Below the pieces are notes generated by a model. That model was not told where the DNA came from, did no database searches, and saw only the letters and a program-made list of their open reading frames with translations. From Spirosoma fluviale (GTDB lineage Bacteria > Bacteroidota > Bacteroidia > Cytophagales > Cyclobacteriaceae): 37,733 bases of DNA. The stretch is from NCBI GenBank assembly GCA_945868725.1, contig CAMBMU010000021.1:1-37733 (forward strand). The letters run 5' to 3'. A program made the position numbers and the translations under genes. Of the stretch, positions 8,515 through 16,250 are shown piece by piece (the first letter of the stretch is position 1; each line of letters begins with the position of its first letter).

Positions 8515-8917
8515 AAAAATAGGTAGCGATTAAAAAACAGTAAAACAAAAAAAATATTTTGTTAAATAAATTAAAAAAAATTAAATAAACAGCTATTTAT
8601 TTTAAAAAATATAAAAATATAATGTAATAATTAAGTTATATGATTATCCGCAATTATTCCAATGGCTCAATAGATGCCTATTAAACACTGCGGATAATCG
8701 CTCACAGTCGGCTGTCCACGGTCCACAGCTCACTTAATTGATCCTCAAACCCTATTTTCTTAGGTTAGTGGTGAAAAAGCGGATAATCATAAAACTGATA
8801 AAACTAGTGAGTGTAATGAATAGATATTTCGTAAAAAAATGACACATAACTTCGCTTCCAGTCTGGATTTTTCAGAATGGTGTGAGTAGTCGACTCTTAA
8901 AAAAACGAAATCTACTA
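8515..8917. other. Gene-free stretch: A+T-rich promoter region plus repeat copy A
   Basis: Bases 8515-8635 are almost entirely A and T and probably hold the promoter of the minus-strand HTH gene, though I cannot pin a -33/-7 pair. Bases 8636-8794 are a near-complete copy of the dispersed inverted-terminus element. From 8795 to 8917 nothing recognisable is present apart from the downstream flank of the M28 peptidase gene. Confidence 0.6.
8636..8794 (+). repeat. Dispersed TIR element, copy A (near-complete, 159 bp)
   Basis: The left end TTATATGATTATCCGC (8636-8651) and right end GCGGATAATCATAAAA (8779-8794) are inverted repeats matching at 15 of 16 positions. A third, inverted copy of the core, CTGCGGATAATC, sits inside at 8688-8699, dividing the element into a left hairpin module of about 64 bp and a right module of about 95 bp. 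The right module carries TCCACAGCTCACTTAATTG and GTGGTGAAAAAGCGGATAAT, both shared with copy B. No open reading frame is contained. The form resembles a non-autonomous MITE-like or REP-like element. Confidence 0.85.
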
Positions 8918-10264
8918 TTAACGGGAGAGTGGAGTTGGAATCACCGGCAAACTTTCAGTTCCATGCTCTGAAATAGACTGTACGGCAAAGAAGTAATTAT
9001 CCTTGCTGTAAGGAAGCTTCAATTGGGTGTCTTCGGTGTAAAACTTTTTTTCCCACATGGCTGAGGAGGTCTCACGCATGAGCACATAGTATCCTTTTGC
9101 TTTGCCATGGATAGGGGCTTTCCAACTCAAGGTCGATGAGTTGCTCAACCCGCGCACATCAATTTTTACTTCTTGTGGCATTCCTGCGGACTGACCGAGA
9201 GAAGCCGCTGCAGCAAGATTGACGGCGGCCACTTTCCGGAGGTATTCAAAATCCATGAACTCGGGTAAATCCCCGTACTGAATTCCATTTTCTACCCGTA
9301 CGTTTTCGTGTTGGTACAGGAAGTTTTCATTCATTTCGGACATGCGCACTGCGGTAAATCCATTTTTCATAAAGGAAGTTTGGTCTCCTCCTCTTAGAAA
9401 TCGATCGTTTCTATAGATTAACTTTACTTCCATCTGATCTACGTAGCGCTCTCCAAGTTCCTTGATGTAGCGCGCCAGCTGTCGAGAGGGACTGTCGTTA
9501 TCCGAATTGATGGAGCGGCGGATACCTGCGCCACGCTCATCCTCTGCCAATGGGATTGTTTCTGAAAACACGCGCATGACCGTGTTGTTGCTGATATTGG
9601 TTTCGGAAGAATTGCTATTTCCGACAATGTCATTGTTGAGCACCGCCTCAATTTTCCAGGATTCAGCTTTTGCCTTATCCGCCAGATAGGTGGCTCCCTT
9701 CAGGCCTTGTTCTTCCCCAGTAAAGGCAACAAAAAGAAGGGTGGCTGGAAACTCGGTGCCAGCGAGTATTCGGGCGAGTTCTAGGACCAAGGCTACACCG
9801 CTGCCATCATCATTGGCTCCTGGCGCTGCGCCGGCAGCATCCATAACATCCTTATTTCTAGAGTCTAAATGCCCTGAAACGATAATTATCCGTGGATCAT
9901 TGGGATTGGTTCCAGGTAGTTTGGCGATGACATTCCCAACAGTTGCATCGGCCACTATTCTTCTTCCGTCACCCGGTACCACAAATTCCTCGATGTTTGC
10001 AGTCATCCTTCCTTTTGATTTCCCTGCAAACTCCAAAAATTTAGCCTTCACATAGTTCTGAGCGGCAAGCATGCCATTTTTATCATCTCTGTTGAGGGTA
10101 TGTCTGCTTTGGAAGGAAGCCAGTTTTGTTGTATATTTTTTTAAACTGTCGGCATTTACTTGCTGCACGAGCTGATGGATTTCTGGATTGCGAATGACGA
10201 TCTCCTGACCAAATACAGGGAAAGTGAGGATGAGGGCGGTAAGTAAGAATAAAATGTGACGCAT
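8918..10264 (-). CDS. Secreted M28 family zinc aminopeptidase
   Basis: This 448-residue protein has a signal peptide (LLTALILTFPVFGQ) and a peptidase M28 domain. Visible metal and catalytic segments are VSGHLDSR, GANDDGSGVALVLELARIL, FTGEEQGLKGA, NNDIVGNSNS and the late QHENVR histidine, so both zinc sites look complete. The final 80 or so residues (EVKIDVRGLSNSSTLSWKAP onward) resemble a fibronectin type III-like beta domain. It should release N-terminal amino acids from peptides in the periplasm or outside the cell. The gene is divergent from dinB, sharing a 68-bp intergenic region. A second M28 paralogue of different architecture is encoded at 26550-28013. Confidence 0.92.
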   Translation of the reverse strand: MRHILFLLTALILTFPVFGQEIVIRNPEIHQLVQQVNADSLKKYTTKLASFQSRHTLNRDDKNGMLAAQNYVKAKFLEFAGKSKGRMTANIEEFVVPGDGRRIVADATVGNVIAKLPGTNPNDPRIIIVSGHLDSRNKDVMDAAGAAPGANDDGSGVALVLELARILAGTEFPATLLFVAFTGEEQGLKGATYLADKAKAESWKIEAVLNNDIVGNSNSSETNISNNTVMRVFSETIPLAEDERGAGIRRSINSDNDSPSRQLARYIKELGERYVDQMEVKLIYRNDRFLRGGDQTSFMKNGFTAVRMSEMNENFLYQHENVRVENGIQYGDLPEFMDFEYLRKVAAVNLAAAASLGQSAGMPQEVKIDVRGLSNSSTLSWKAPIHGKAKGYYVLMRETSSAMWEKKFYTEDTQLKLPYSKDNYFFAVQSISEHGTESLPVIPTPLSR

Positions 10265-10332
10265 GGTGGGGATCCTATCTTAAGTTCAGCTTAAATTTAG
10301 TTCAGATTTTAAAACAACCTAGTCAATTTTAC

Positions 10333-10848
10333 ATGAACACATTTTCCCTGCCTAGCAAAGGCGAATATCCTCCCTACTACGAAACCTATATTTCAAAGCT
10401 TGGAGATCAAAATTTTTCGACACTCCTCCAATCTCAAACCCAGGAATTAAAGGCTTTTTTTACTTCCAAAACTGAGGAATGGACCAATATGCCTTATGCC
10501 CCAGGTAAATGGACTCCTAAAGAAGTTTTGGGTCACTTGATTGATACGGAGCGCATCATGACTTTTCGCGCGCTGTGTATTGCTAGAGGAGAGAAAAAAT
10601 CGCTACCTGGTTTTGACCAAGATCCTTATGTTGTTCAAGGACAGTTTAATGCTGTTTTATTGGATGATTTACTTTCAGATTTTGAAATGCAACGGCAGGC
10701 AATCCTAAGCATGGTACAAACTTTTCCAGAAGCCGCTTTTCAGGAAATTGGATCAGCTAATGGAAATCCCATAAGTACCAGGGCTTTGCTTTGGATCATC
10801 CCTGGTCACTTTTTACATCATTTCCAGGTACTTCAACAAGCGTATTGA
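10333..10848 (+). CDS. DinB family protein (DinB_2-type four-helix bundle)
   Basis: The 171-residue cytosolic protein matches the DinB/YfiT-like four-helix-bundle superfamily. It has the early motif WTPKEVLGHLIDTERIM and the C-terminal GHFLHHFQVL, whose histidines (VLGHLID; HFLHH) are the typical metal ligands. Family members include bacillithiol or mycothiol-dependent transferases and uncharacterised metal proteins, so the reaction cannot be named. Its stop codon overlaps the next start by one nucleotide (TGATG), indicating translational coupling with the PhzF-like gene. Confidence 0.85.
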   Translation: MNTFSLPSKGEYPPYYETYISKLGDQNFSTLLQSQTQELKAFFTSKTEEWTNMPYAPGKWTPKEVLGHLIDTERIMTFRALCIARGEKKSLPGFDQDPYVVQGQFNAVLLDDLLSDFEMQRQAILSMVQTFPEAAFQEIGSANGNPISTRALLWIIPGHFLHHFQVLQQAY

Positions 10849-11645
10849 TGAGAAATTTAGCGATTGCAGTTGTAGATTCTTTTTCGGAGAAGCCATTTTC
10901 AGGTAATCCAGCAGCGGTTTGCCTATTGGAAAGTCCGTTGTTGACATCGGAGATGCAGGCCATCGCCATGGAGATGAACCTGAGTGAAACGGCCTTCGTA
11001 GAGAAAACTCAAGAGGAGGGCAGCTATTCCCTTCGCTGGTTTACGCCAATGCTAGAAATTGATCTTTGTGGACATGCGACTCTTGCGGCTGCCCATAGGA
11101 TGTATGCTGCAGGTTGGGTGAAGGAAGGGAAAGGGATTCGCTTTCAAACCTTAAGTGGAGAACTAAGGGTGACCAAGCAGGAGGACTTAATTTGTATGGA
11201 CTTCCCCTTAATTCCAACTGAGATAGCTCAGCATCCTGCATATACAGGAGAAATTTTTGGAAGCAAGATTATCCAAGCGGCTCAACTTCGGAAAAACTGG
11301 ATTTTTGAGTTGGCCGATGAGGAGGCAGTGCGTTCTTTCCAGCCTAACTTTACACGAATTGCAGAGACAAGTGAAGAAGGATTTGTCATTACCGCAGCAG
11401 GAAGCACTGGCTACGACATGGTCAGCCGGTTTTTTGGTCCTAATGTAGGCATCCCTGAGGATCCAGTAACGGGCTTTGCGCACTGTGCATTGGTGGATTA
11501 TTGGAACCAGAAAACAGGAAAAACAAAGTTTAAGGCCTTTCAAGCTAGTACTCGGGGAGGGGAACTCTTATTAGAAATTAAGGGAGATCGTGTGCTTATC
11601 CAGGGCAAGGCAGTACAGGTTTTGGTAGGTACATTGAGTTGCTGA
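10848..11645 (+). CDS. PhzF family isomerase
   Basis: The 265-residue protein shows the PhzF fold markers: DSFSEKPFSGNPAAVC (10-25), SETAFVE with the presumed catalytic Glu47, DLCGHATLAAAH in the middle, and DPVTGFAHC late. PhzF-like proteins are diaminopimelate-epimerase-fold isomerases; outside phenazine producers their substrates are mostly unknown, and there are no phenazine genes here. I chose the ATG at 10848, which overlaps the dinB stop as TGATG; the frame stays open upstream to an ATG at 10791, but that would insert 19 residues ahead of the conserved start. Confidence 0.9.
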   Translation: MRNLAIAVVDSFSEKPFSGNPAAVCLLESPLLTSEMQAIAMEMNLSETAFVEKTQEEGSYSLRWFTPMLEIDLCGHATLAAAHRMYAAGWVKEGKGIRFQTLSGELRVTKQEDLICMDFPLIPTEIAQHPAYTGEIFGSKIIQAAQLRKNWIFELADEEAVRSFQPNFTRIAETSEEGFVITAAGSTGYDMVSRFFGPNVGIPEDPVTGFAHCALVDYWNQKTGKTKFKAFQASTRGGELLLEIKGDRVLIQGKAVQVLVGTLSC

Positions 11646-11772
11646 TCAATAAACCACATTTGAATTTACAGTATCCATCCAAAAAAATGGAAGGCTACCG
11701 CTTCTGTAATTTTCACTTCGAGATATTTAAATAAAAACGTACTTACTCTTCTTTAAAAAACAAGTCAAACCC

Positions 11773-13257
11773 ATGAGAAAACTATCTTTAAGCCTTTTGC
11801 TACTCTGTGTGGTTACCTTAACGGTAGCGCAGACTACGCGTAAAATTGAAGTAGAATCCAAGGTGGAATCTACCTCCGAAGTGATGATTAAAGGCAAGCG
11901 AGTGCCTTACAAAGCCACGGCAGGTACGCAGCCTGTTTGGGATGAGAAAGGTGAGCCTATCGCTTCTTTATTTTACACCTACTACGAGCGTACCGATGTG
12001 GTAGACCGTACGAAAAGACCCTTGGTGGTCAGTTTCAATGGAGGACCTGGATCGGCTTCCATCTGGATGCACTTGGCCTATACAGGTCCTGTGGTCCTAA
12101 ATATTGACGACGAAGGATATCCAGTTCAGCCTTATGGCACCAAGTCCAATCCCCATTCCATTTTGGATGTGGCGGACATCGTCTACATCGATCCAGTGAA
12201 TACAGGCTATTCAAGAATCGTGAAAGAAGATACGCCTCGAAGCACCTTTTTCGGGATCAATTCAGACATCAAGTATTTGGCTGATTGGGTCAACACCTTT
12301 GTGACTCGTCAAAACCGTTGGGCATCCCCGAAGTATTTGATTGGCGAAAGTTACGGTACTACTCGCGTGGCAGGCATTGTGTCCCAGTTGCAAAATTCCC
12401 ACTGGATGTATTTCAATGGTGTGATTTTGGTGTCTCCTACGGACATGGGCATCTTGCGTGATGGACCAGTGAAAATGGCCAATTACTGGCCGTACTATGC
12501 AGCTACTGCTTGGTACCACAAAGCATTACCTGCGGAGTTGCAGGCTAAGGATTTGGATGAGATCTTGGCTATCGTGGAACCAATGGCCGTCAATGAGATT
12601 CTTCCTGCTATGGCTAAGGGAGGATTGCTTAGCGAGTCCGAGCGTGATGCTATCGCTACCAAAATGGCCTATTACTCAGGTCTGAGCAAAGAGTCGATTC
12701 TTCAACACAACCTGATGGTGCCTACTGGATTTTTCTGGAAGGAGTTGCTAAGAGCCCGTGATGGCATGACTATCGGTCGCTTGGACAGCCGTTACAAGGG
12801 ATTTGATCGGATGGAAGCGGGTGACCGCTACGATTTCGATCCGGCATTGACTAGCTGGAACCATGCTTTTGCACCTGCATTTAACCTGTATGCCAAGAAT
12901 GTGCTGAAGTACAACACCGACCTTACTTACAATCTTTTTGGCCCTGTCAATCCTTGGGATCGTAGCAACGAGAACACGGCCAATGACTTAGGAACTGCCA
13001 TGCGTCAAAATCCATACCTACACCTGATGGTTCAGTCGGGCTATTTTGATGGGGGTACCGACTACTTCAATGCGAAGTACAGCACCTGGCACATCGATCC
13101 AAATGGCAAGCTGAAGAATAGAATCGATTTTAAAGGCTATCGTTCCGGTCACATGATGTACCTGAGAGCGGAGGACCTGGCTACTTCTAACGAGGACATC
13201 CGTAAGTTTATCCAAAAATCTTCGGTAGCACCTGGGCAAGCAGCGAAATACAAGTAA
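11773..13257 (+). CDS. Secreted S10 serine carboxypeptidase-like peptidase
   Basis: This 494-residue protein has a signal peptide (LSLSLLLLCVVTLTVAQ) and the S10 family landmarks: FNGGPGSASIWMHL for the oxyanion region, GESYG with nucleophile Ser193, SGYFDGGTDYF with Asp426, and GYRSGHMMYL with His460. The alpha/beta-hydrolase triad is therefore complete. It should remove C-terminal residues from peptides in the periplasm or extracellularly, complementing the M28 aminopeptidases in the same window. It is monocistronic; two bases after its stop a copy of the dispersed TIR element begins, so the element occupies the transcript's 3' end. Confidence 0.92.
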   Translation: MRKLSLSLLLLCVVTLTVAQTTRKIEVESKVESTSEVMIKGKRVPYKATAGTQPVWDEKGEPIASLFYTYYERTDVVDRTKRPLVVSFNGGPGSASIWMHLAYTGPVVLNIDDEGYPVQPYGTKSNPHSILDVADIVYIDPVNTGYSRIVKEDTPRSTFFGINSDIKYLADWVNTFVTRQNRWASPKYLIGESYGTTRVAGIVSQLQNSHWMYFNGVILVSPTDMGILRDGPVKMANYWPYYAATAWYHKALPAELQAKDLDEILAIVEPMAVNEILPAMAKGGLLSESERDAIATKMAYYSGLSKESILQHNLMVPTGFFWKELLRARDGMTIGRLDSRYKGFDRMEAGDRYDFDPALTSWNHAFAPAFNLYAKNVLKYNTDLTYNLFGPVNPWDRSNENTANDLGTAMRQNPYLHLMVQSGYFDGGTDYFNAKYSTWHIDPNGKLKNRIDFKGYRSGHMMYLRAEDLATSNEDIRKFIQKSSVAPGQAAKYK

Positions 13258-13259
13258 AA

Positions 13260-13416
13260 TTATATGATTATCCGCAATCATGCCAGTAGCTCAGCATGTC
13301 TATTTAAAACTGCGGATAATTGTTGACAGACCACAGTCAACGGTCCACAGCTCACCTAATTGAACCTCAAACCTTTTTTTCTCTGGCTAGTGGTGAAAAA
13401 GCGGATAATCATATAA
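13260..13416 (+). repeat. Dispersed TIR element, copy B (complete, 157 bp)
   Basis: The ends are a perfect 16-bp inverted repeat: TTATATGATTATCCGC at 13260-13275 and GCGGATAATCATATAA at 13401-13416. An internal inverted core CTGCGGATAAT lies at 13310-13320. If the ends are trimmed to TATATGATT...AATCATATA, AAAT flanks the element on both sides, a possible 4-bp target duplication in A+T-rich DNA. It begins 2 bp after the S10 peptidase stop codon and carries no ORF. Confidence 0.88.
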
Positions 13417-13628
13417 AATTAATTTGTCGACAGCTGACAGACCACGGTCTGCAGGTTGTCGTCTGTGGACTGATGACAATTTTAACAGTCAACCGTCCAC
13501 GGACGACAGCCGAGTCGTGGTGATATCAAGTTTAGAAACCAAATACTAAGATGTTTTTTACGTGCTAAACCCTACTGGCTGTGGTCTGTTGACCGTCAAC
13601 TGTTGACATTCGCCTTAGTGACCTTTTC
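13417..13628. repeat. GTCCAC/GTTGAC-word repeat tract with hairpin
   Basis: This tract after copy B is built from variants of GACAGACCAC, GTCTGTGGAC, GTCAACCGTCCAC and GTCAACTGTTGAC. It contains a 13-bp inverted repeat with one G-T pair (GTCGTCTGTGGAC at 13458-13470 and GTCCACGGACGAC at 13495-13507). The same words occur inside copies A, B and D of the TIR element, so part of this tract may be expanded from the element. With copy B it makes up the 371-nt gene-free region 13258-13628. Confidence 0.6.
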
Positions 13629-14507
13629 TTATAGTGCTAAGCTTTGATTGAACTCTTCAAAAGATCTCAACTCTTCTTTCAGTCCTAGACTTTTGCCAAG
13701 TAGTAAAAATAGATCTGCCAAGGTCTTTCCATCCTCTCTTAAGGTTTTGATGGAACTGGAACCTGCAGATTTGGAGAGTTTCTTCTGATCTAGACTTTTC
13801 AGTAAGGGGTGGTGGTAAAAAGTCGTTTGGGAGAAGGTATCCTTGCCCAATAATCGCGCTAGGTCCAGCTGTGCCAAAGTTGAGGGGTACAAATCTTGCC
13901 CTCGGACAATCAAATCGACCCCATAATGAAGGTCATCGATCAAGGAACACAGTTGGTAGGCTGGGAACCCATCCTTTTTCCGTACCACATAGCAGGTTGC
14001 TTCTTCGGGTAAAATTGAGGATTTAGCCTGCTCTGGATATTCCTTAAACTGTAAAAAGTCAGCATCTAGGGTATTGATTCTCCAAGTCACTTGGTCTCTA
14101 TCTAGCGCAAGTCGTCTGTCCAAGCATTGCCCTAAATACACGCCTGTAGGGTCAATTTGTAAGATCTGAGCGCGGGTACAGGTGCAAGCGAAGGTGAGCT
14201 TCTTTTGCTTAAGTTGCTCCAAGGCTTCGGTATACAAAGGCAGTCGATGCAGCTGAGACCAGGTGGATTCCACCTCGTGAAGATTTTTTGGACCTTGGTC
14301 AATTTGAATTTCAAGGAAGTCTAAGGTATCAAAGATATCCTGTACATATTCTGATCTGTAGCGATCACGGTCTAGGTCGTCGATGCGAAGCAAGATCTTA
14401 GATCCGTGCTTCTGAGCCAAAGCTTTGGTAAGCAAAAAAGAGTAGGCATTGCCCAGGTGCAAGTAGCCGCTGGGTGTCGGAGCAATTCGTGTGAGCTCAA
14501 AATTCAT
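13629..14507 (-). CDS. gluQ: GluQ-type glutamyl-Q-tRNA(Asp) synthetase (GluRS-like)
   Basis: This 292-residue protein is a truncated class I glutamyl-tRNA synthetase. It has the catalytic core with RIAPTPSGYLHLGN (HIGH motif at 17-20) and KLSKS (about 243-247), but no anticodon-binding domain. The zinc-site pattern CTC...YLGQC is the one found in GluQ/YadB proteins, which attach glutamate to queuosine at position 34 of tRNA-Asp. I start at the ATG at 14507, where the HIGH motif sits 16 residues in; the frame is open back to 14618, but those residues look unrelated. A TATCTTTG -7-like box (plus-strand CAAAGATA, 14512-14519) lies only 4 nt upstream. Its presumed substrate, tRNA-Asp(GUC), is encoded twice in this window. 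Confidence 0.85.
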   Translation of the reverse strand: MNFELTRIAPTPSGYLHLGNAYSFLLTKALAQKHGSKILLRIDDLDRDRYRSEYVQDIFDTLDFLEIQIDQGPKNLHEVESTWSQLHRLPLYTEALEQLKQKKLTFACTCTRAQILQIDPTGVYLGQCLDRRLALDRDQVTWRINTLDADFLQFKEYPEQAKSSILPEEATCYVVRKKDGFPAYQLCSLIDDLHYGVDLIVRGQDLYPSTLAQLDLARLLGKDTFSQTTFYHHPLLKSLDQKKLSKSAGSSSIKTLREDGKTLADLFLLLGKSLGLKEELRSFEEFNQSLAL

Positions 14508-14621
14508 GGCCCAAAGATACTTTTTTCTGAAAGCTTGTCTCACACAAAAAATAGGTGAATTAAACTTCTTTAACATGCCGAAATTTTCTTGCTGAGCCAC
14601 AGTGTCTACTTTTGGCAAGCC

Positions 14622-15356
14622 ATGAAGCGAATTTTTCTCTTACTTTTCTTCTTTTTTTGTGTGGTTTCCCTTTCTGCGCAACGCCGGTATTCGGGCAATG
14701 TCATTGATGCTTGGGACAAAAAATACCTAGAAGGGGTAGTGGTAAGTCACGCTTCAGGTGAAAAGGTAAGCACGAATTCCCGTGGCTATTTTTCGATTCC
14801 AGCCTTTCAAGGAGATACCTTGATCTTTCAGTTTCCTGGCTTTTTAGAAAAGAAAATGCCAATGACTGCGGATGCTTTTTTGTTTGTGGAGCTACAAGAC
14901 TTGGCGAGGCTGCTGCCGACCTTTCAAGTGAAAGCTGAGCCCTATCGATTTCGATTTAAGGACGGAAAATTATACCTATCTGAGGATGAACCAGTAGAAG
15001 AAAAGCGGCTCAGTCAGCAGGTTGGAATGGGAGCAATTGATCCTACTTCAGCCACGCCAGGATTCGCCATCTATGGACCTATCAGTTACTTTACGAAGAG
15101 AAATCGAGAGCTCCGAGCCTATGAAGAGCGGATGAAATGGGAGCGGCAGCGTGCAGGATACCTGGAGGTGATTGATGCGGATTCGGTACGTACCGAATTG
15201 ATGCAGCAGTACGGTCTAGATCGACAAAAATGGGACGAGCTGATCTTGCGGTTCAACGCCTTTCATGCCGCGCACGAGTTTCTAGGCTGGTCCAAAGAAC
15301 GTGTCTTGGCCGCTTTGAAAGAGTTTTTCCGCTTAGAAATGGTTTTGGCTGATTAA
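14622..15356 (+). CDS. Exported protein with carboxypeptidase-regulatory-like beta domain
   Basis: The 244-residue protein has a strong signal peptide (KRIFLLLFFFFCVVSLSAQ). It then has a CarboxypepD_reg-like domain (about residues 22-95: GNVIDAWDKKYLEGVVVSH, then NSRGYFSIPAF, then DTLIFQFPGF), as found at the front of Bacteroidota outer-membrane and cell-surface proteins. The remaining 150 residues are charged, probably helical, and unassigned. The ATG at 14622 places the signal peptide correctly; an earlier ATG at 14589 would bury it. The gene is divergent from gluQ. Function unknown. Confidence 0.8.
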   Translation: MKRIFLLLFFFFCVVSLSAQRRYSGNVIDAWDKKYLEGVVVSHASGEKVSTNSRGYFSIPAFQGDTLIFQFPGFLEKKMPMTADAFLFVELQDLARLLPTFQVKAEPYRFRFKDGKLYLSEDEPVEEKRLSQQVGMGAIDPTSATPGFAIYGPISYFTKRNRELRAYEERMKWERQRAGYLEVIDADSVRTELMQQYGLDRQKWDELILRFNAFHAAHEFLGWSKERVLAALKEFFRLEMVLAD

Positions 15357-15650
15357 TCCTACGGATCCATCTGTGTGAAAAAAGTTTACCGCAGATTCTT
15401 TGGAAAAATTCTGCAGATCAAATGAAATAAATAGGATTATCCGTAATCCTGCTATTGGCTTAAAAAGTAATTCTAGTAGCTAAATTACCCTTTTTTATAT
15501 CGCTCCTCTGGAGCTCTGCACCAACTTTCACGAGGCTTTCTATTCACATAATGCCCCTCTGGGCCATAGACCTATAGCGTTCAATTTTGTAACTGGTCCT
15601 AATCGGAAAAATATCAACTCTTTACGCAGCCTAAGTTGCGGAAACACCGA
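15357..15650. other. Gene-free stretch with a repeat fragment and palindromes
   Basis: It holds a decayed left-end fragment of the TIR element (15431-15480) and a perfect palindrome GCTCCTCTGGAGC (15502-15514). A related near-palindrome ATGCCCCTCTGGGCCAT (15551-15567, one mismatch) follows. There is also a nested hairpin in which CTAATCGG (15599-15606) pairs with CCGATTAG (15647-15654), with CGCAGC/GTTGCG inside and TTTTTT after it on the plus strand. No ORF is evident. Confidence 0.5.
15431..15480 (+). repeat. Dispersed TIR element, copy C (left-end fragment)
   Basis: ATAGGATTATCCGTAATCCTGCTATTGGCT aligns, over about 50 bp with substitutions, to the left end of copies A and B (GATTATCCGCAAT...CCAATGGCT). 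The internal inverted core and the right module are absent, so it is a fragment or a solo left module. Confidence 0.55.
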
Positions 15651-16148
15651 TTAGTTTTTTCGCTTGAAGGACCAGGTGATAAAAAATCGCGCAACCTCTT
15701 CTCCTGAGGTGTTTTTGCCGTAGGACAGCATCGTAATTTGCTTGCTTTCACCTGGATTTAGTGATTCCACTAAGTCAAAAACTTCGGCTCCTTGTTCGCA
15801 GCTAAAGGTAGTTTTTGTTTTTGCTTTTTTGCTAAATTCTGCCCGAAAATCAACCACAAGCATGCTGAAAGCACCTTTACCTACTAGGGCAAGTTGGCAC
15901 AAGGCACCTGTACTGAGTTCGGCCGCTCCTGCCAACGCAGCAAAATAGATGGATTTAAATGGATTTTGACTTCTCCAGAAATAGGGAATGCTCACTAGGC
16001 ATTTCTCCCCATCCAGGTGAACCATCTTCAACCGCCAAAATACAGCCGTTGGCAATTTGAAAAGCATGGCCCACCAAAAAATAAAGGGGTTCATCATTTT
16101 TTTTTGATAAGCTAAAGCATGGGCTGGTAGTGTCATTTTAGTTTCCAT
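15651..16148 (-). CDS. DUF4442 hotdog-fold (PaaI thioesterase-like) protein
   Basis: The 165-residue cytosolic protein resembles the DUF4442 branch of hotdog-fold proteins, related to acyl-CoA thioesterases of the PaaI type. Visible marks are the aromatic N-terminal segment NPFIFWWAMLFKLP, the central helix region NPFKSIYFAALAGAAELSTGAL and a strand-rich C terminus ending in VARFFITWSFKRK. Most family members are uncharacterised, so a thioesterase activity on acyl-CoA is only a family-level inference. It is divergent from the M48 protease gene, with 102 bp between them. Its stop codon falls within the right arm of the hairpin at 15599-15654. Confidence 0.75.
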   Translation of the reverse strand: METKMTLPAHALAYQKKMMNPFIFWWAMLFKLPTAVFWRLKMVHLDGEKCLVSIPYFWRSQNPFKSIYFAALAGAAELSTGALCQLALVGKGAFSMLVVDFRAEFSKKAKTKTTFSCEQGAEVFDLVESLNPGESKQITMLSYGKNTSGEEVARFFITWSFKRKN

Positions 16149-16250
16149 TTTGGCTAAGAAAAGAAGATTCCTTGAATTTTATAATAAGTTTTAAGAATAA
16201 TCAAGTTCTTTTAATACTTTTAGAATAACCACCCTAAGAAAAACCTTCCT

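Noticed and set aside
10791-10847. Upstream start for the PhzF-like gene inside dinB
   Set aside because: The 19 extra residues are the dinB reading in another frame; the family starts at the ATG that overlaps the dinB stop.
13258-13628. CRISPR array or attachment site in the repeat-rich region after the S10 gene
   Set aside because: The repeats are irregular inverted words without constant unit and spacer lengths, and there are no cas or integrase genes.
14508-14618. N-terminal extension of gluQ by 37 residues
   Set aside because: The HIGH motif normally lies close to the N terminus in this family, and the extension would leave almost no room for the promoter of the divergent gene.
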